A stretch of DNA of 64,000 bases from Endobugula sp047636495 (GTDB lineage: Bacteria; Pseudomonadota; Gammaproteobacteria; Pseudomonadales; Cellvibrionaceae), in contig JBLILH010000001.1 in NCBI GenBank assembly GCA_047636495.1, forward strand, positions 124,001-188,000, read 5' to 3'. Shown piece by piece: positions 10,358 through 18,533 of this stretch. The notes below the pieces were generated by a model. The model did no database searches and was not told where the DNA came from. It worked only from the letters and a program-made list of their open reading frames with translations. Within the stretch, counting starts at the first letter, position 1; the number at the start of each line of letters is the position of its first letter. A program made the translations under genes and the position numbers.

Positions 10358-10776
10358 TCGCTTACTATTTTTATCGATTCGAAAAACAGAGTCCACAGAT
10401 GTCAGTCCCGAGTGACTAACTAGATAAAGCGAAGAGGTTAATGACGCAACACTCTATAGACCCATGCATAAAGCAGTTGTCGTTAACGGCTCGGCCTAAG
10501 TTATACTAGAGACTATAGCGCATTAAAAAAACAGTAGGGGACTCTATTGCCAATAGTATTAACGATTAATAATGAAAATAAGCGGCAGTTTGCAGAAGAT
10601 AGACTGTATTTTCTGTATTATATTTGCAGATGACGCAATGGCAAAGCGAGTTAATAAGTGCTTCGTTAAGTAATGTTGATTTATCCAAAAGCCCATATAA
10701 ATAGAGTGCTTGATGAATAAAATAGCTTCCATTTTCATATGCTTTACATCGACGGTAAACTAATCCTTTAATTTAT

Positions 10777-12312
10777 ATGTTGTTTCAAATGAATACAGCC
10801 TTATCCCAATGGTTACTAAAAGTAGAAAAACTTTATCGATCAGGTAATGTAAGTGCAGCCATCCAGCAGTGTCAAAAAGCGATAAAGCGTTTTTCAAAAT
10901 ATGCCGAACCTTACTTGCTGCTGGCAAATTTACAGCAGTCCCAAGGGCGCATGGATGTGGCGTTAGATGTATTGGAAACAGCTTGTCAAAAAACATCTGG
11001 TAATTATTCTTTGAAACTGAAATATGCAGATGCATGTATACAACTAGGCAAATATAGGCGTGCGTCTATCGTGTGCCGTGAAGGAATGCGTCAGCAACCA
11101 AAAGATATTGCTTGGAGTATGCGCTTAGCCGCAGCACTACAAGAGTCTGAAAAAACCATAGAAGAAGCAATAACTATATATCACAAAATTGCTCTTGCGA
11201 ATCCAAATGAAGCGGTAGTTTACTATAATTTAGGTACGGCGTTAAAGCGCCAACATAATTTCGAAGAGACCGTTATTGCCTATCGCCAAGCCGTGGCTAA
11301 GGCACCAGACGACATAGAATATCGTATGAGTCTATGTAATATGCTGTTTGAAATGACGAACTTCGATGAAGCTGTTGTTGAGTGTGAGAAGTTACTGGCT
11401 ATCAAAGCAGGTATTCCAGAAACACTAGGTATGCTTTATTACTGTCATAAAAAATTATCTAACTATAATGAAAGCTTAATTTACGCTCAACTATGGGTTA
11501 AGGCTACGGGTCAAACAGACGAAAGTATGGGCGCATTAGCTTCCGCACAAATAGCCGTTAAAAACTACCATGAAGCAGTGAAAAGCTGTGATATAGCCTT
11601 GAAAAAATCACCGGCAAGCCGTCGAGTTTTAGCCGATAAAACTATTGCGCTATCCCTTTCCGATAAAAAATTAAAAGCAAAAAAACTATTTGACATAGAA
11701 AAATTATTATATATTACACAGGTCGATATGCCAGAAGACTATGGCAACATAGGTCAATTTAACCAAGCATTGGTTAATCATGTCGAGGCTCATCCAACAC
11801 TACGTTTTGATGGTTTGAATCACACGTGTTTAGGCGGTGCAACAAGTAACGAAATATTTGTATCCCCTCTAGGGCCTTTTCAATACTTGAAAGAGCGTAT
11901 TTTTTCAGCGGTTAATCGTTATCGTGAGAGCCTAATTAACGACCCGGCTCATCCTTGGTTATCCAATTTGCCGGCTCAGTCTGACCTTAACCTGAGCGGT
12001 TGGGTGACGCGCTTACGTACACAAGGCTATCAGCAAGGTCATATCCACCCTGCCGCATGGATCAGCGGGGTGTATTATATTAACCTCCCTCCCATCGATT
12101 TCGACAATCCAGATTCTGGTGGGATTGAGTTCGGTCGAGCGCCTTCTTATTATCCCGATGGAGGTGATCAAGGTGAAGTGAAAGTGATTCGACCTGAGGG
12201 TGGCACGCTGGTATTATTTCTTTCTTATTTCTATCACCGCACTATCTCCTTTAATGCCAGTGCCGAGCGTTTTACCTTGGCGTTTGACTTCCGCACAAAG
12301 GCGTTTTCTTAG
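10777..12312 (+). CDS. TPR-repeat protein with C-terminal 2OG-Fe(II) oxygenase domain
   Basis: 511 residues. The N-terminal about 320 residues are tetratricopeptide repeats (repeated A-x-x-x-Y/L helices, for example YYNLGTALKRQ and EPYLLLANLQQSQGR). The C-terminal about 190 residues match the 2-oxoglutarate/Fe(II) oxygenase group often fused to TPRs: the metal site segment GHIHPAAWISGVYYINLP, the second His in LFLSYFYHRTI and an Arg (ERFTLAFDF) in the 2OG-binding position. Substrate unknown; relatives are proposed to hydroxylate proteins or small molecules. It follows the chemosensory cluster on the same strand but is separated by 711 bases, so it is probably an independent transcription unit. 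An AT-rich leader precedes the ATG without a strong ribosome site; ATG at 10792 is an alternative. Confidence 0.75.
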   Translation: MLFQMNTALSQWLLKVEKLYRSGNVSAAIQQCQKAIKRFSKYAEPYLLLANLQQSQGRMDVALDVLETACQKTSGNYSLKLKYADACIQLGKYRRASIVCREGMRQQPKDIAWSMRLAAALQESEKTIEEAITIYHKIALANPNEAVVYYNLGTALKRQHNFEETVIAYRQAVAKAPDDIEYRMSLCNMLFEMTNFDEAVVECEKLLAIKAGIPETLGMLYYCHKKLSNYNESLIYAQLWVKATGQTDESMGALASAQIAVKNYHEAVKSCDIALKKSPASRRVLADKTIALSLSDKKLKAKKLFDIEKLLYITQVDMPEDYGNIGQFNQALVNHVEAHPTLRFDGLNHTCLGGATSNEIFVSPLGPFQYLKERIFSAVNRYRESLINDPAHPWLSNLPAQSDLNLSGWVTRLRTQGYQQGHIHPAAWISGVYYINLPPIDFDNPDSGGIEFGRAPSYYPDGGDQGEVKVIRPEGGTLVLFLSYFYHRTISFNASAERFTLAFDFRTKAFS

Positions 12313-12350
12313 TGTTTGTCGTGGTTAGTGATGAGCCGGTAATATGAGTA

Positions 12351-12839
12351 GTGAAAGATAGGATGCGGCAATCTCCATATTATAATTACGCGCTATTTTT
12401 GGCTTCATTCCTAAGTTTCCTGCTTGGTATTTCATTGCCTATTTTTTCATTAGAAAAATTCTTCTTATTAAAAGATTCATTTTCATTGCTAATAGGCATC
12501 TATCAATTATGGGTGCAGAATGAATATTTTCTGTCATTAATACTTTGCGTGTTTAGTATTGTCATCCCTTTGTATAAGTTTTTCTTATACTGGCGAATTG
12601 TGTCTGTCGATCGTTCTGGTGCATACCGACTAATGATGGTTAATCGCTTGTTGATGATAGGGAAGTGGTCGATGGCCGATGTTTTTTTGATTGCCATATT
12701 GGCAGCGACATTAAAGCTAGGTGGCTTGGCGAGTGTTAGTGCTCATAGTGGATTACTGTTTTTTGGTTTTTCAGTGCTGAGTGGATTATGGTTAACGCAT
12801 CGTTTGTTAGGTGACTATCAATTAGTGCTTAAAAAATAA
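12351..12839 (+). CDS. Paraquat-inducible protein A-like membrane protein
   Basis: 162 residues with four predicted membrane helices (about 11-30, 58-80, 103-125 and 132-150). The segment GKWSMADVFLIAILAATLKLGG is close to the hallmark of the PqiA domain, here present as a single domain whereas classical PqiA has two. Members are inner-membrane proteins linked to envelope lipid transport in PqiABC/LetAB systems, but no MCE-domain partner is adjacent, so function is open. GTG at 12351 is the longest start; ATG at 12363 (MRQSPYY) is equally possible. Confidence 0.72.
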   Translation: MKDRMRQSPYYNYALFLASFLSFLLGISLPIFSLEKFFLLKDSFSLLIGIYQLWVQNEYFLSLILCVFSIVIPLYKFFLYWRIVSVDRSGAYRLMMVNRLLMIGKWSMADVFLIAILAATLKLGGLASVSAHSGLLFFGFSVLSGLWLTHRLLGDYQLVLKK

Positions 12840-12856
12840 TAGTAGTTGCCGTTACG

Positions 12857-13177
12857 CTAAATCGAGATTGTTTTGAACGGTGCCAGTTCAATGCTTTCTA
12901 CATAGTGCCCCCGCATAAAGATAATGCCTTGATAGCGGTAGTCGCCAATCGACGAAAACTCAAAAAAATATTTTCTTCTTAGCGCAAATAATGTATTTGA
13001 TGAGCGGCAAAGTGCTATTCGCTTTAAAATAACATTTTGATCCAGCAGTTGAATGCCCTCTTTATCGCAATGGCGTTTAGCGGCAGCTCGGGCATATAGA
13101 CTGATATTATTATGCTGCCAAACAAAAAACACCAACAGGCACGCAAGACTCAAGGGAATAAGATTGTAAATGTCCAT
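12857..13177 (-). CDS. DUF3301 family small membrane protein
   Basis: 106 residues: one N-terminal membrane helix (IPLSLACLLVFFVWQ) followed by a cytoplasmic part with the family's conserved pattern (A-KRHCDKEGIQLLDQNV, RRKYFFEFSSIGDYRYQG, F-RG). DUF3301 proteins have no known function. The start lies 4 bases after the end of ndpA on the same strand, so the two are probably one operon. Confidence 0.75.
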   Translation of the reverse strand: MDIYNLIPLSLACLLVFFVWQHNNISLYARAAAKRHCDKEGIQLLDQNVILKRIALCRSSNTLFALRRKYFFEFSSIGDYRYQGIIFMRGHYVESIELAPFKTISI

Positions 13178-13181
13178 TAGT

Positions 13182-14291
13182 TCAAGGGGTTATCCGAGAC
13201 AGTTTAACTAGCCGAGCTTTAAGCCCGGCAGGAATATCCTTAATGGTTAAACTGTCGGTGCTGGGATCATAAACAATACTGTCGCCTAAGCAGCTAGAGG
13301 CAAAGCTCATGCTAAGTTGGTTGTTACGACCACTGAGCCGAACAAATTGTCGCAATTTAGATGTGTCAGGAATCAATTCTGGCTTGGCTGCAGGTTGTGT
13401 TGAAGACAGAAACTCAGAAAATTCAGGTAAAGACGGAATCGGAGCGTCGTGTTCTTCGCCTAAGTCAGCACGTTGGTCTGCGCTACGCTCTGAATTATTG
13501 GCAACCTTTTTTGGTCGCGCAGGTGGATTTTGTTTTAACTGCGATGATAATTCACTAATCACTACTGGCTTGCCGACTTTATCTTGCTCTAGACAATACT
13601 CTACTACTTGCTTATTGGTCTGGTGGGCAATGTCGTGAGGTAAAACTTTTGTATAATCAGCTACCGCATCTAAAAATGCATCGGTTTCGGCGCTCACATC
13701 AATTTTTTCGGCAAAACCAATCAATTGAGTAAATACGTCGGATAGTTCCTTCTCTCCACGCCAACGCAATAGTGTTAAGGCCGAGCCTACGCGGTGAGGG
13801 TCACCGCTGTATAAGTCATCCATATCAATGGTGGCGGCGAGGCGCAGTCCCTGCGTATCTAAATACACGGAAGTGTCGATGGCTAAGTCGGTGTTAATAT
13901 ACTGTCCCCTTAAGTGTTGAACGAAAAAAATATGCATGTGTTCAGCAGTAGCTAATCGTTCATGAGCAAAGATGACGAAGCCATTAAGAGGTATATCCGT
14001 GCTATCGAGAGTTATCTTGAGGTGTTGCATCGCTTTTTGACTGAAGCGCTCGAAGGGTATTTTTTCTTGGTGATATTCACCGAGGTAAGCAGAGAAGGGA
14101 TGTGCGGCGCTATCGTCAGAAAAACGCCCGTAATCTTTACCTAAGCGTTTGATCATCGTGAGTTTAAGTTCACGAAAGCATTCTTCGATATAGCCGTTTT
14201 GCGTCAAGTTAGTCTCGCGAGTTGTTAGGGTCGATTCCTTTGTGGGATCCGTGCGATCGATACGATGAGTAATAATATGAGAAAGAGCCAT
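13182..14291 (-). CDS. ndpA: Nucleoid-associated protein NdpA/YejK family
   Basis: 369-residue member of the 37-kDa nucleoid-associated protein family. Family features seen are the N-terminal ALSHIITHRIDRT, the central FVIFAHERL/HMHIFFVQHL region and AATIDMDDLYSG followed by LLRWRGEKELSDVF. The last about 100 residues (from KPVVISELSS) include a proline- and acid-rich insert before a final globular end. I prefer ATG 14291, which has a properly spaced AACAGG ribosome site, over the TTG 15 bases upstream. The upstream region holds short tandem repeats (see 14519-14560). Confidence 0.88.
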   Translation of the reverse strand: MALSHIITHRIDRTDPTKESTLTTRETNLTQNGYIEECFRELKLTMIKRLGKDYGRFSDDSAAHPFSAYLGEYHQEKIPFERFSQKAMQHLKITLDSTDIPLNGFVIFAHERLATAEHMHIFFVQHLRGQYINTDLAIDTSVYLDTQGLRLAATIDMDDLYSGDPHRVGSALTLLRWRGEKELSDVFTQLIGFAEKIDVSAETDAFLDAVADYTKVLPHDIAHQTNKQVVEYCLEQDKVGKPVVISELSSQLKQNPPARPKKVANNSERSADQRADLGEEHDAPIPSLPEFSEFLSSTQPAAKPELIPDTSKLRQFVRLSGRNNQLSMSFASSCLGDSIVYDPSTDSLTIKDIPAGLKARLVKLSRITP

Positions 14292-14518
14292 GAAAAACCT
14301 GTTCAAAGAAGTAATGTATGTGGATGAAAACCTGTTATTGAAAACTAAGCCACTAGCGTATAAACATAATGAGTATATCGTTTAATATCGAATAGCGGTG
14401 AATGTTGGCTAAGGTAAACATCGATGCTTTGATGGGGCTAATACCGATCCACTTGCATCGATAAGGGACAGCAGGCAGCCTCTGTGTCATAAAGAATACT
14501 CTGCGCGGGACTATAATA

Positions 14519-14560
14519 GGCATATAACGGCACTATAACGGCACTATAACGGCACTACAG
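14519..14560. repeat. 11-bp tandem repeat, about 3.5 copies
   Basis: The unit CACTATAACGG is repeated directly (GGCATATAACGG, then two exact units, then CACTACAG). It lies in the gap between djlA (ends 14589, minus) and ndpA (starts 14291, minus), so it is in the leader of ndpA and just downstream of djlA. The period equals about one helical turn, which would place repeated protein contacts on one face of DNA. Function unknown. The rest of the gap (14292-14518) contains only an ATCGATGC/GCATCGAT inverted pair near 14430-14462. Confidence 0.6.
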
Positions 14561-14588
14561 TTTCGACGAGCGCGGTTGTTGTAGTCAA

Positions 14589-15383
14589 TCATGTTTTACG
14601 TGATTGTTTGATAACATCATAAGCGGCCTGTACCTCTTGGGCACGCTCGGTTGCGACTTTAACCATATCGTCGGGTACGCCTTGACCTATCAGTTTGTCG
14701 GGATGATACTCGCTCATTAGCTTTCGATAGGCTTTTTTGGCTTCAGCATCGCTCGCCGTATTGCGAATGCCAAGAGCGTCATACGCCTTATCTATATCCG
14801 CACTAGTGCTTTGTTGCCCGCCTTGCTGGTAGCCTCCACCAAAAGCGCCTTGTCCACGAATCATACGTATTAGGTGATCAAATGCAGTATGAGAAAAACG
14901 CAGGCCTTCAGCGATTTTGCGTAAAGCTGTTTCCTCTTTGGGGTCAAAATCTCCATCGGCTAAGGCGGTATTGACTAAATAGACCATCAGCATTTGTGTA
15001 AGTTGTGCGCGGTGACCGCATATATCTTGGAAGTTCCTTAAAGTTTCCTGAGGGTAAAAATTAGGTTCTGCGCCAGCTTTAAATAAACGAATCGCTTCGC
15101 GTTTATGCTCAGCCGCTAAACCCATTTTCTCCATCAATTGCTGAGTCGAATCAATTTCTTCTGAAGAAACACGACCGTCTGCCTTGGCCAAATAGCCGAT
15201 AAGAGTAAACGTAGTACGGAAAAAAGTTGTCTGAATAGCTTGTAAGGCCTCAGGCGACTCGCTTTGAACAAAGCGAGCCTTGGCTTTATCAAACATATGA
15301 CCAAAAAAGAGACCGACGATAGCGCCAACAAGTCCACCACTTAGCAGCCCTAATATTCCACCAATGACCTTACCGATTCCCAT
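14589..15383 (-). CDS. djlA: DjlA-type co-chaperone (TerB + J domain)
   Basis: 264 residues. A glycine-rich N-terminal membrane segment (GKVIGGILGLLSGGLVGAIVG) is followed by a TerB-like helical domain (about 50-165; KADGRVSSEEI and ALADGDFDPKEE acidic turns) and a C-terminal J domain (about 200-264) with the HPD tripeptide in EYHPDKL. Such proteins are membrane-anchored DnaK partners linked to envelope stress signalling. The ATG has a GAGG ribosome site. Length matches the family. Confidence 0.9.
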   Translation of the reverse strand: MGIGKVIGGILGLLSGGLVGAIVGLFFGHMFDKAKARFVQSESPEALQAIQTTFFRTTFTLIGYLAKADGRVSSEEIDSTQQLMEKMGLAAEHKREAIRLFKAGAEPNFYPQETLRNFQDICGHRAQLTQMLMVYLVNTALADGDFDPKEETALRKIAEGLRFSHTAFDHLIRMIRGQGAFGGGYQQGGQQSTSADIDKAYDALGIRNTASDAEAKKAYRKLMSEYHPDKLIGQGVPDDMVKVATERAQEVQAAYDVIKQSRKT

Positions 15384-15556
15384 AATTACCTCGTGTTTGA
15401 TGACGTTATAATAGCTGCATGTTCATTAGGTTACATGATACGGGGGGATATGTGCCATAGTCTATAAAAACACCGACTAAAAGTGAGTTTTTATAGGCTT
15501 TTTATATGAAATGGCTCGCATGTGGCACGCTTGGCGCTAAACTAAAAAGGCGTCTT

Positions 15557-16018
15557 ATGATGAGTGTGCGAGGGCTTATGAGCAAAGAGAGAGTAACCGG
15601 GGGAGTAACAGTAGGCCATATAATGACCGCTGATGTGGTGACAGTAGAGATGGATGACACTCTCCACAGCGTAAGGGAGATCTTCGATAATACTTGTTTT
15701 CATCATTTATTGGTGGTCAATAATAAACGTCTTTTAGGCGTGATTTCTGATAGGGATTTACTGAAGGCGCTCAGCCCTCATTTAGGCACAGCCGCAGAAA
15801 CGCTAAGAGATCTTGCCAGCCTGAATAAAAGAGTACATCAAATCATGAGTCGAAATCCAGTGACTTTATCCTCAAGTGCAAGTGTCTACGATGCAGTCTC
15901 GGTATTTAACGAAGAAAAAATATCGTGTATCCCAGTCGTTGATGATGGATTAGTGATCCAAGGTATTCTATCTTGGCGGGATATATTAAAAGCACTAGGA
16001 AAAAAATGTAAGCAATAA
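15557..16018 (+). CDS. Two-CBS-domain protein
   Basis: About 153 residues carrying a tandem CBS (Bateman) pair: first CBS from VGHIMTADVVTVE to GVISDRDLLKALS, second from VHQIMSRNPVTLS to GILSWRDILKALG. Such modules bind adenosyl ligands and act as sensors, but no catalytic domain is attached. Start is uncertain: ATG 15557 has AAGGCG upstream, ATG 15578 has GAGGG, and the frame is open to ATG 15506. A hairpin with arms CTATAAAAAC/GTTTTTATAG sits at about 15463-15497. The gene is divergent from djlA. Confidence 0.85.
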   Translation: MMSVRGLMSKERVTGGVTVGHIMTADVVTVEMDDTLHSVREIFDNTCFHHLLVVNNKRLLGVISDRDLLKALSPHLGTAAETLRDLASLNKRVHQIMSRNPVTLSSSASVYDAVSVFNEEKISCIPVVDDGLVIQGILSWRDILKALGKKCKQ

Positions 16019-16110
16019 CCTCTAATATTATGTATATCTGAGTGTGGGTTTAGTCGTTAATTCTATATTTTTGTAGTTATTTTCTGCGAATAAATAATGG
16101 AATGAATAAC

Positions 16111-16300
16111 TCACGAGGGCCCATCCATAAATGGCTTATCGCGAGGGAAAATAAAAAAGGTCATTGCTATTAATGAATAGGAACTACTAGATGCTAGATA
16201 CAGGCGTTTGCTTATTGCAAACAACTACATCTAGTGGTGCGAAGATGTCAGTTTTTATTTTTCCGTAGCAGAGTCCTATTTATGGGATGGGCACTCACTA
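16111..16300. repeat. long imperfect inverted-repeat element
   Basis: About 190 bases that fold back on themselves around a GTTTGC-TTATT-GCAAAC centre near 16214. Matching arm blocks are CCCATCCATAAAT (16120-16132) with ATTTATGGGATGGGC (16278-16292), GGGAAAATAAAAA with TTTTTATTTTTCC, and ACTAGATG with CATCTAGT. The left arm is about 15 bases longer. It has no coding capacity and looks like a MITE- or REP-like element. The 12-mer TCCGTAGCAGAG at 16262-16273 recurs as its exact reverse complement at 18469-18480. The rest of 16019-16514 shows nothing else. Confidence 0.5.
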
Positions 16301-16514
16301 TGCGAGTGACCCGTCCGACTCGCTTTTGATCGGTTATAACAAGAGGTTTACCCAACTCAGCAAGCAAAAATGCGTTGCCAGAAATATTCTATTTTGTATC
16401 TCAATGCGCTGATTAATACACAATGGCTAATCTACCCGTTGATCTAGATTGTGTAACGGGGTTAATATCGATAATATGCTGCACGCATCTTCTCTATTTT
16501 GGAATTCTTATTAC

Positions 16515-17348
16515 ATGCCTAAACTCGATCAAGTTAATTGCTTAACGATTACTAGCGTTAGCCCTAAAGGTGTCTTCGTTGATGCAAAAGAACTAGGGGC
16601 TATATTTCTTCGTGAAGCGCCTGGTAACAGTAAGGTAGGTGATAAGCTGAATGTCTTTGTCTATACCGACGCTTCGGATCAAATAACTGCAACGGCAGCT
16701 AAGCCTCTAGTGGCTATTGGGGAATGTGCGTATTTAAAAGTTGTATCTATTAACGACATCGGTGCGTTTATGGATTGGGGTTTACCTAAGGATCTGTTGT
16801 TGCCTTATGCAGAGCAGGCCTATCCGGTACGTGAAGGTGCCTTTTATGTCGTTTATACCTATTTGGATAATAGCGAGCGTATTGTTGCGACTACCATGCT
16901 TCATCATCATTTAGACGAAGAGAATAGTGAATATGTAGTAGGGGATTGTGTTGAATTATTGATTGCGGGGAAGTCTGATCTTGGCTTTAAAGCAGTGATT
17001 AACGGTAAAGTTATCGGATTGATTTACCACGATGACCTTTCGCAGCCATTACGTTTTGGCACGCGAATGAAAGGTTGGATAAAAAATATTCGTGAAGATG
17101 GAAAAATTGATCTGAGTATTAACACGCTAGATAAAAAAACCAGAGACCAGTTAGAAACACGTATATTAAGAGAATTACATCAAGCAGATGGCCGGGTGGA
17201 GCTTTCGGACAAAAGTACACCAGAAGTTATTTTTTCTGTATTTAAAGTCAGCAAGAAAAATTTTAAGCGCGCCTTAGGTAGTCTTTATAAACAAAAATTA
17301 ATTGTTATTCATCCAGCGCATATTGAATTGTCAAATAGGTGCGAATGA
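16515..17348 (+). CDS. CvfB-like S1 RNA-binding protein
   Basis: 277 residues in the CvfB/YitL family: consecutive S1-like beta-barrels (from NCLTITSVSPKG; YLKVVSINDIGAFMDWGLPKDLLLPY; VIGLIYHDDL) and a C-terminal winged helix (TPEVIFSVFKVSKKNFKRAL, YKQKLIV). Members bind RNA and affect ribosome function and virulence in some Gram-positives; the role here is unknown. I start at ATG 16515 because family members begin close to this point; the frame stays open to a TTG at 16449 and an ATG at 16476. Confidence 0.8.
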   Translation: MPKLDQVNCLTITSVSPKGVFVDAKELGAIFLREAPGNSKVGDKLNVFVYTDASDQITATAAKPLVAIGECAYLKVVSINDIGAFMDWGLPKDLLLPYAEQAYPVREGAFYVVYTYLDNSERIVATTMLHHHLDEENSEYVVGDCVELLIAGKSDLGFKAVINGKVIGLIYHDDLSQPLRFGTRMKGWIKNIREDGKIDLSINTLDKKTRDQLETRILRELHQADGRVELSDKSTPEVIFSVFKVSKKNFKRALGSLYKQKLIVIHPAHIELSNRCE

Positions 17349-17467
17349 TAGGGTAGTGCAGGTTACTCAAATGGAGTTGGCTGTAAGTGTTAACAGTCAG
17401 ATTGTTATAGCGTTGGTGGAGTCTGTTTTGGGCAGTTAGCATAGGCAATATTTAGTTATTATTTTGG

Positions 17468-17677
17468 ATGATTGTGGTTAATAAGAAGATGGTTACTAAG
17501 AGCGAGTATTTATTAGATGAGCTGTTTGATTGTGACAAAAATGTTTTGCAAAATAAAGATGAAGTGGCGTCGATATTATTGAAGAGTCACATTTGTCTAT
17601 TCACACATGGCCTGGATATGGCTATGCATCTGTTGATTTTTGTAGGTGCGGGGATGGAATGCCAGAAAAATCATTAG
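17468..17677 (+). CDS. doubtful short open reading frame
   Basis: A 69-residue frame in a 469-base gap between cvfB and the rhomboid gene. No family recognised; no good ribosome site. The composition (Leu/Ile-rich end, SHICLFTHGLDMAMH) and a continuation in another frame (ending PEKSLAVIKAGLHAS) could mean a degraded gene rather than a real small protein. Nothing else is seen in 17349-17817. Confidence 0.15.
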   Translation: MIVVNKKMVTKSEYLLDELFDCDKNVLQNKDEVASILLKSHICLFTHGLDMAMHLLIFVGAGMECQKNH

Positions 17678-17817
17678 CAGTGATAAAAGCAGGGTTACAC
17701 GCTAGTTGAACAGAATCACTTTTTGTCGACCGAGGGCAATCGTTGAATAATCTAGCGATGTCTATTCGATACCATAAGAAATAATGCTTAGTTGAGTAAA
17801 ATTAGTTCAACTTAGTT

Positions 17818-18378
17818 TTAATGATGAAGCTTCATTATTTTTGCGGTAGTTGCACCTGCAATGGCTCCAAATAAATGCCCTTCCCAAGAGATATGGCCTG
17901 CCTGTGGTAATACCCCCCATATCATCCCACCGTATATAATTATTACACCCACTGCCGTGACAATAGACGCAATGCTAGGTGAGTAGTACATGCGTACTAA
18001 TAAAAAACCAAAATAACCAAACACTAGTCCGCTTGCGCCAATATGAAAAGCGTTGCGTCCAAACAGCCACAGCAAAACACCTGAAATACTAAGGATGAGT
18101 AATGTCGTTTTTAGATAATAAATATTACCACGCAATGAAATCAATATAGAAAAAATAATAAACGGAAACGTGTTTGATAGTAGGTGAAAAAAATTACTGT
18201 GCAAAAAAGGCATAGTTATTATGCCTGCTAAGCCAAGTAAACTTCTGGGTAACAGTTTAGGGAACATGTCAGGCAGTAAGCCTATAAAATTAGTGATAGA
18301 AACCAGCCATATCATGCTAAGTAAGATGGCGGCGCAATAGAATCGGCTGTTAGAGATAGTGTTGCGAAAGGCTTTCAT
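17818..18378 (-). CDS. Rhomboid family intramembrane serine protease
   Basis: 186 residues with about six membrane helices. The catalytic pair is present: Ser116 in the GASG motif (FHIGASGLVFGYFG) and His168 in SWEGHLFGAIAG. The L1-loop region (HSNFFHLLSN) also matches rhomboids. It would cleave membrane proteins within the bilayer; substrate unknown. ATG 18378 is preferred since the 17 residues before it add no membrane helix; the frame is open to 18429. It lies downstream of the spermidine synthase-like gene with a 104-base gap that includes a fragment matching the 16.2 kb palindrome, so it may or may not belong to that operon. Confidence 0.85.
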   Translation of the reverse strand: MKAFRNTISNSRFYCAAILLSMIWLVSITNFIGLLPDMFPKLLPRSLLGLAGIITMPFLHSNFFHLLSNTFPFIIFSILISLRGNIYYLKTTLLILSISGVLLWLFGRNAFHIGASGLVFGYFGFLLVRMYYSPSIASIVTAVGVIIIYGGMIWGVLPQAGHISWEGHLFGAIAGATTAKIMKLHH

Positions 18379-18533
18379 GTAAAGGGCAGCTCTATTAATA
18401 AATTGGAATTGGTGCAAGACTAGCAGCATGCATTTGCTCCGTGGGATTTTTTGGAAAGGCTAAACCGCCTCTGCTACGGATGGCGCCTTGCATCTACACG
18501 CTTAAACTCAAGCAGACAATTAATAAGGTGTCC

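Noticed and set aside
13309..13638. Plus-strand open frame of 109 residues inside ndpA
   Set aside because: Shadow of the clearly conserved ndpA gene on the other strand.
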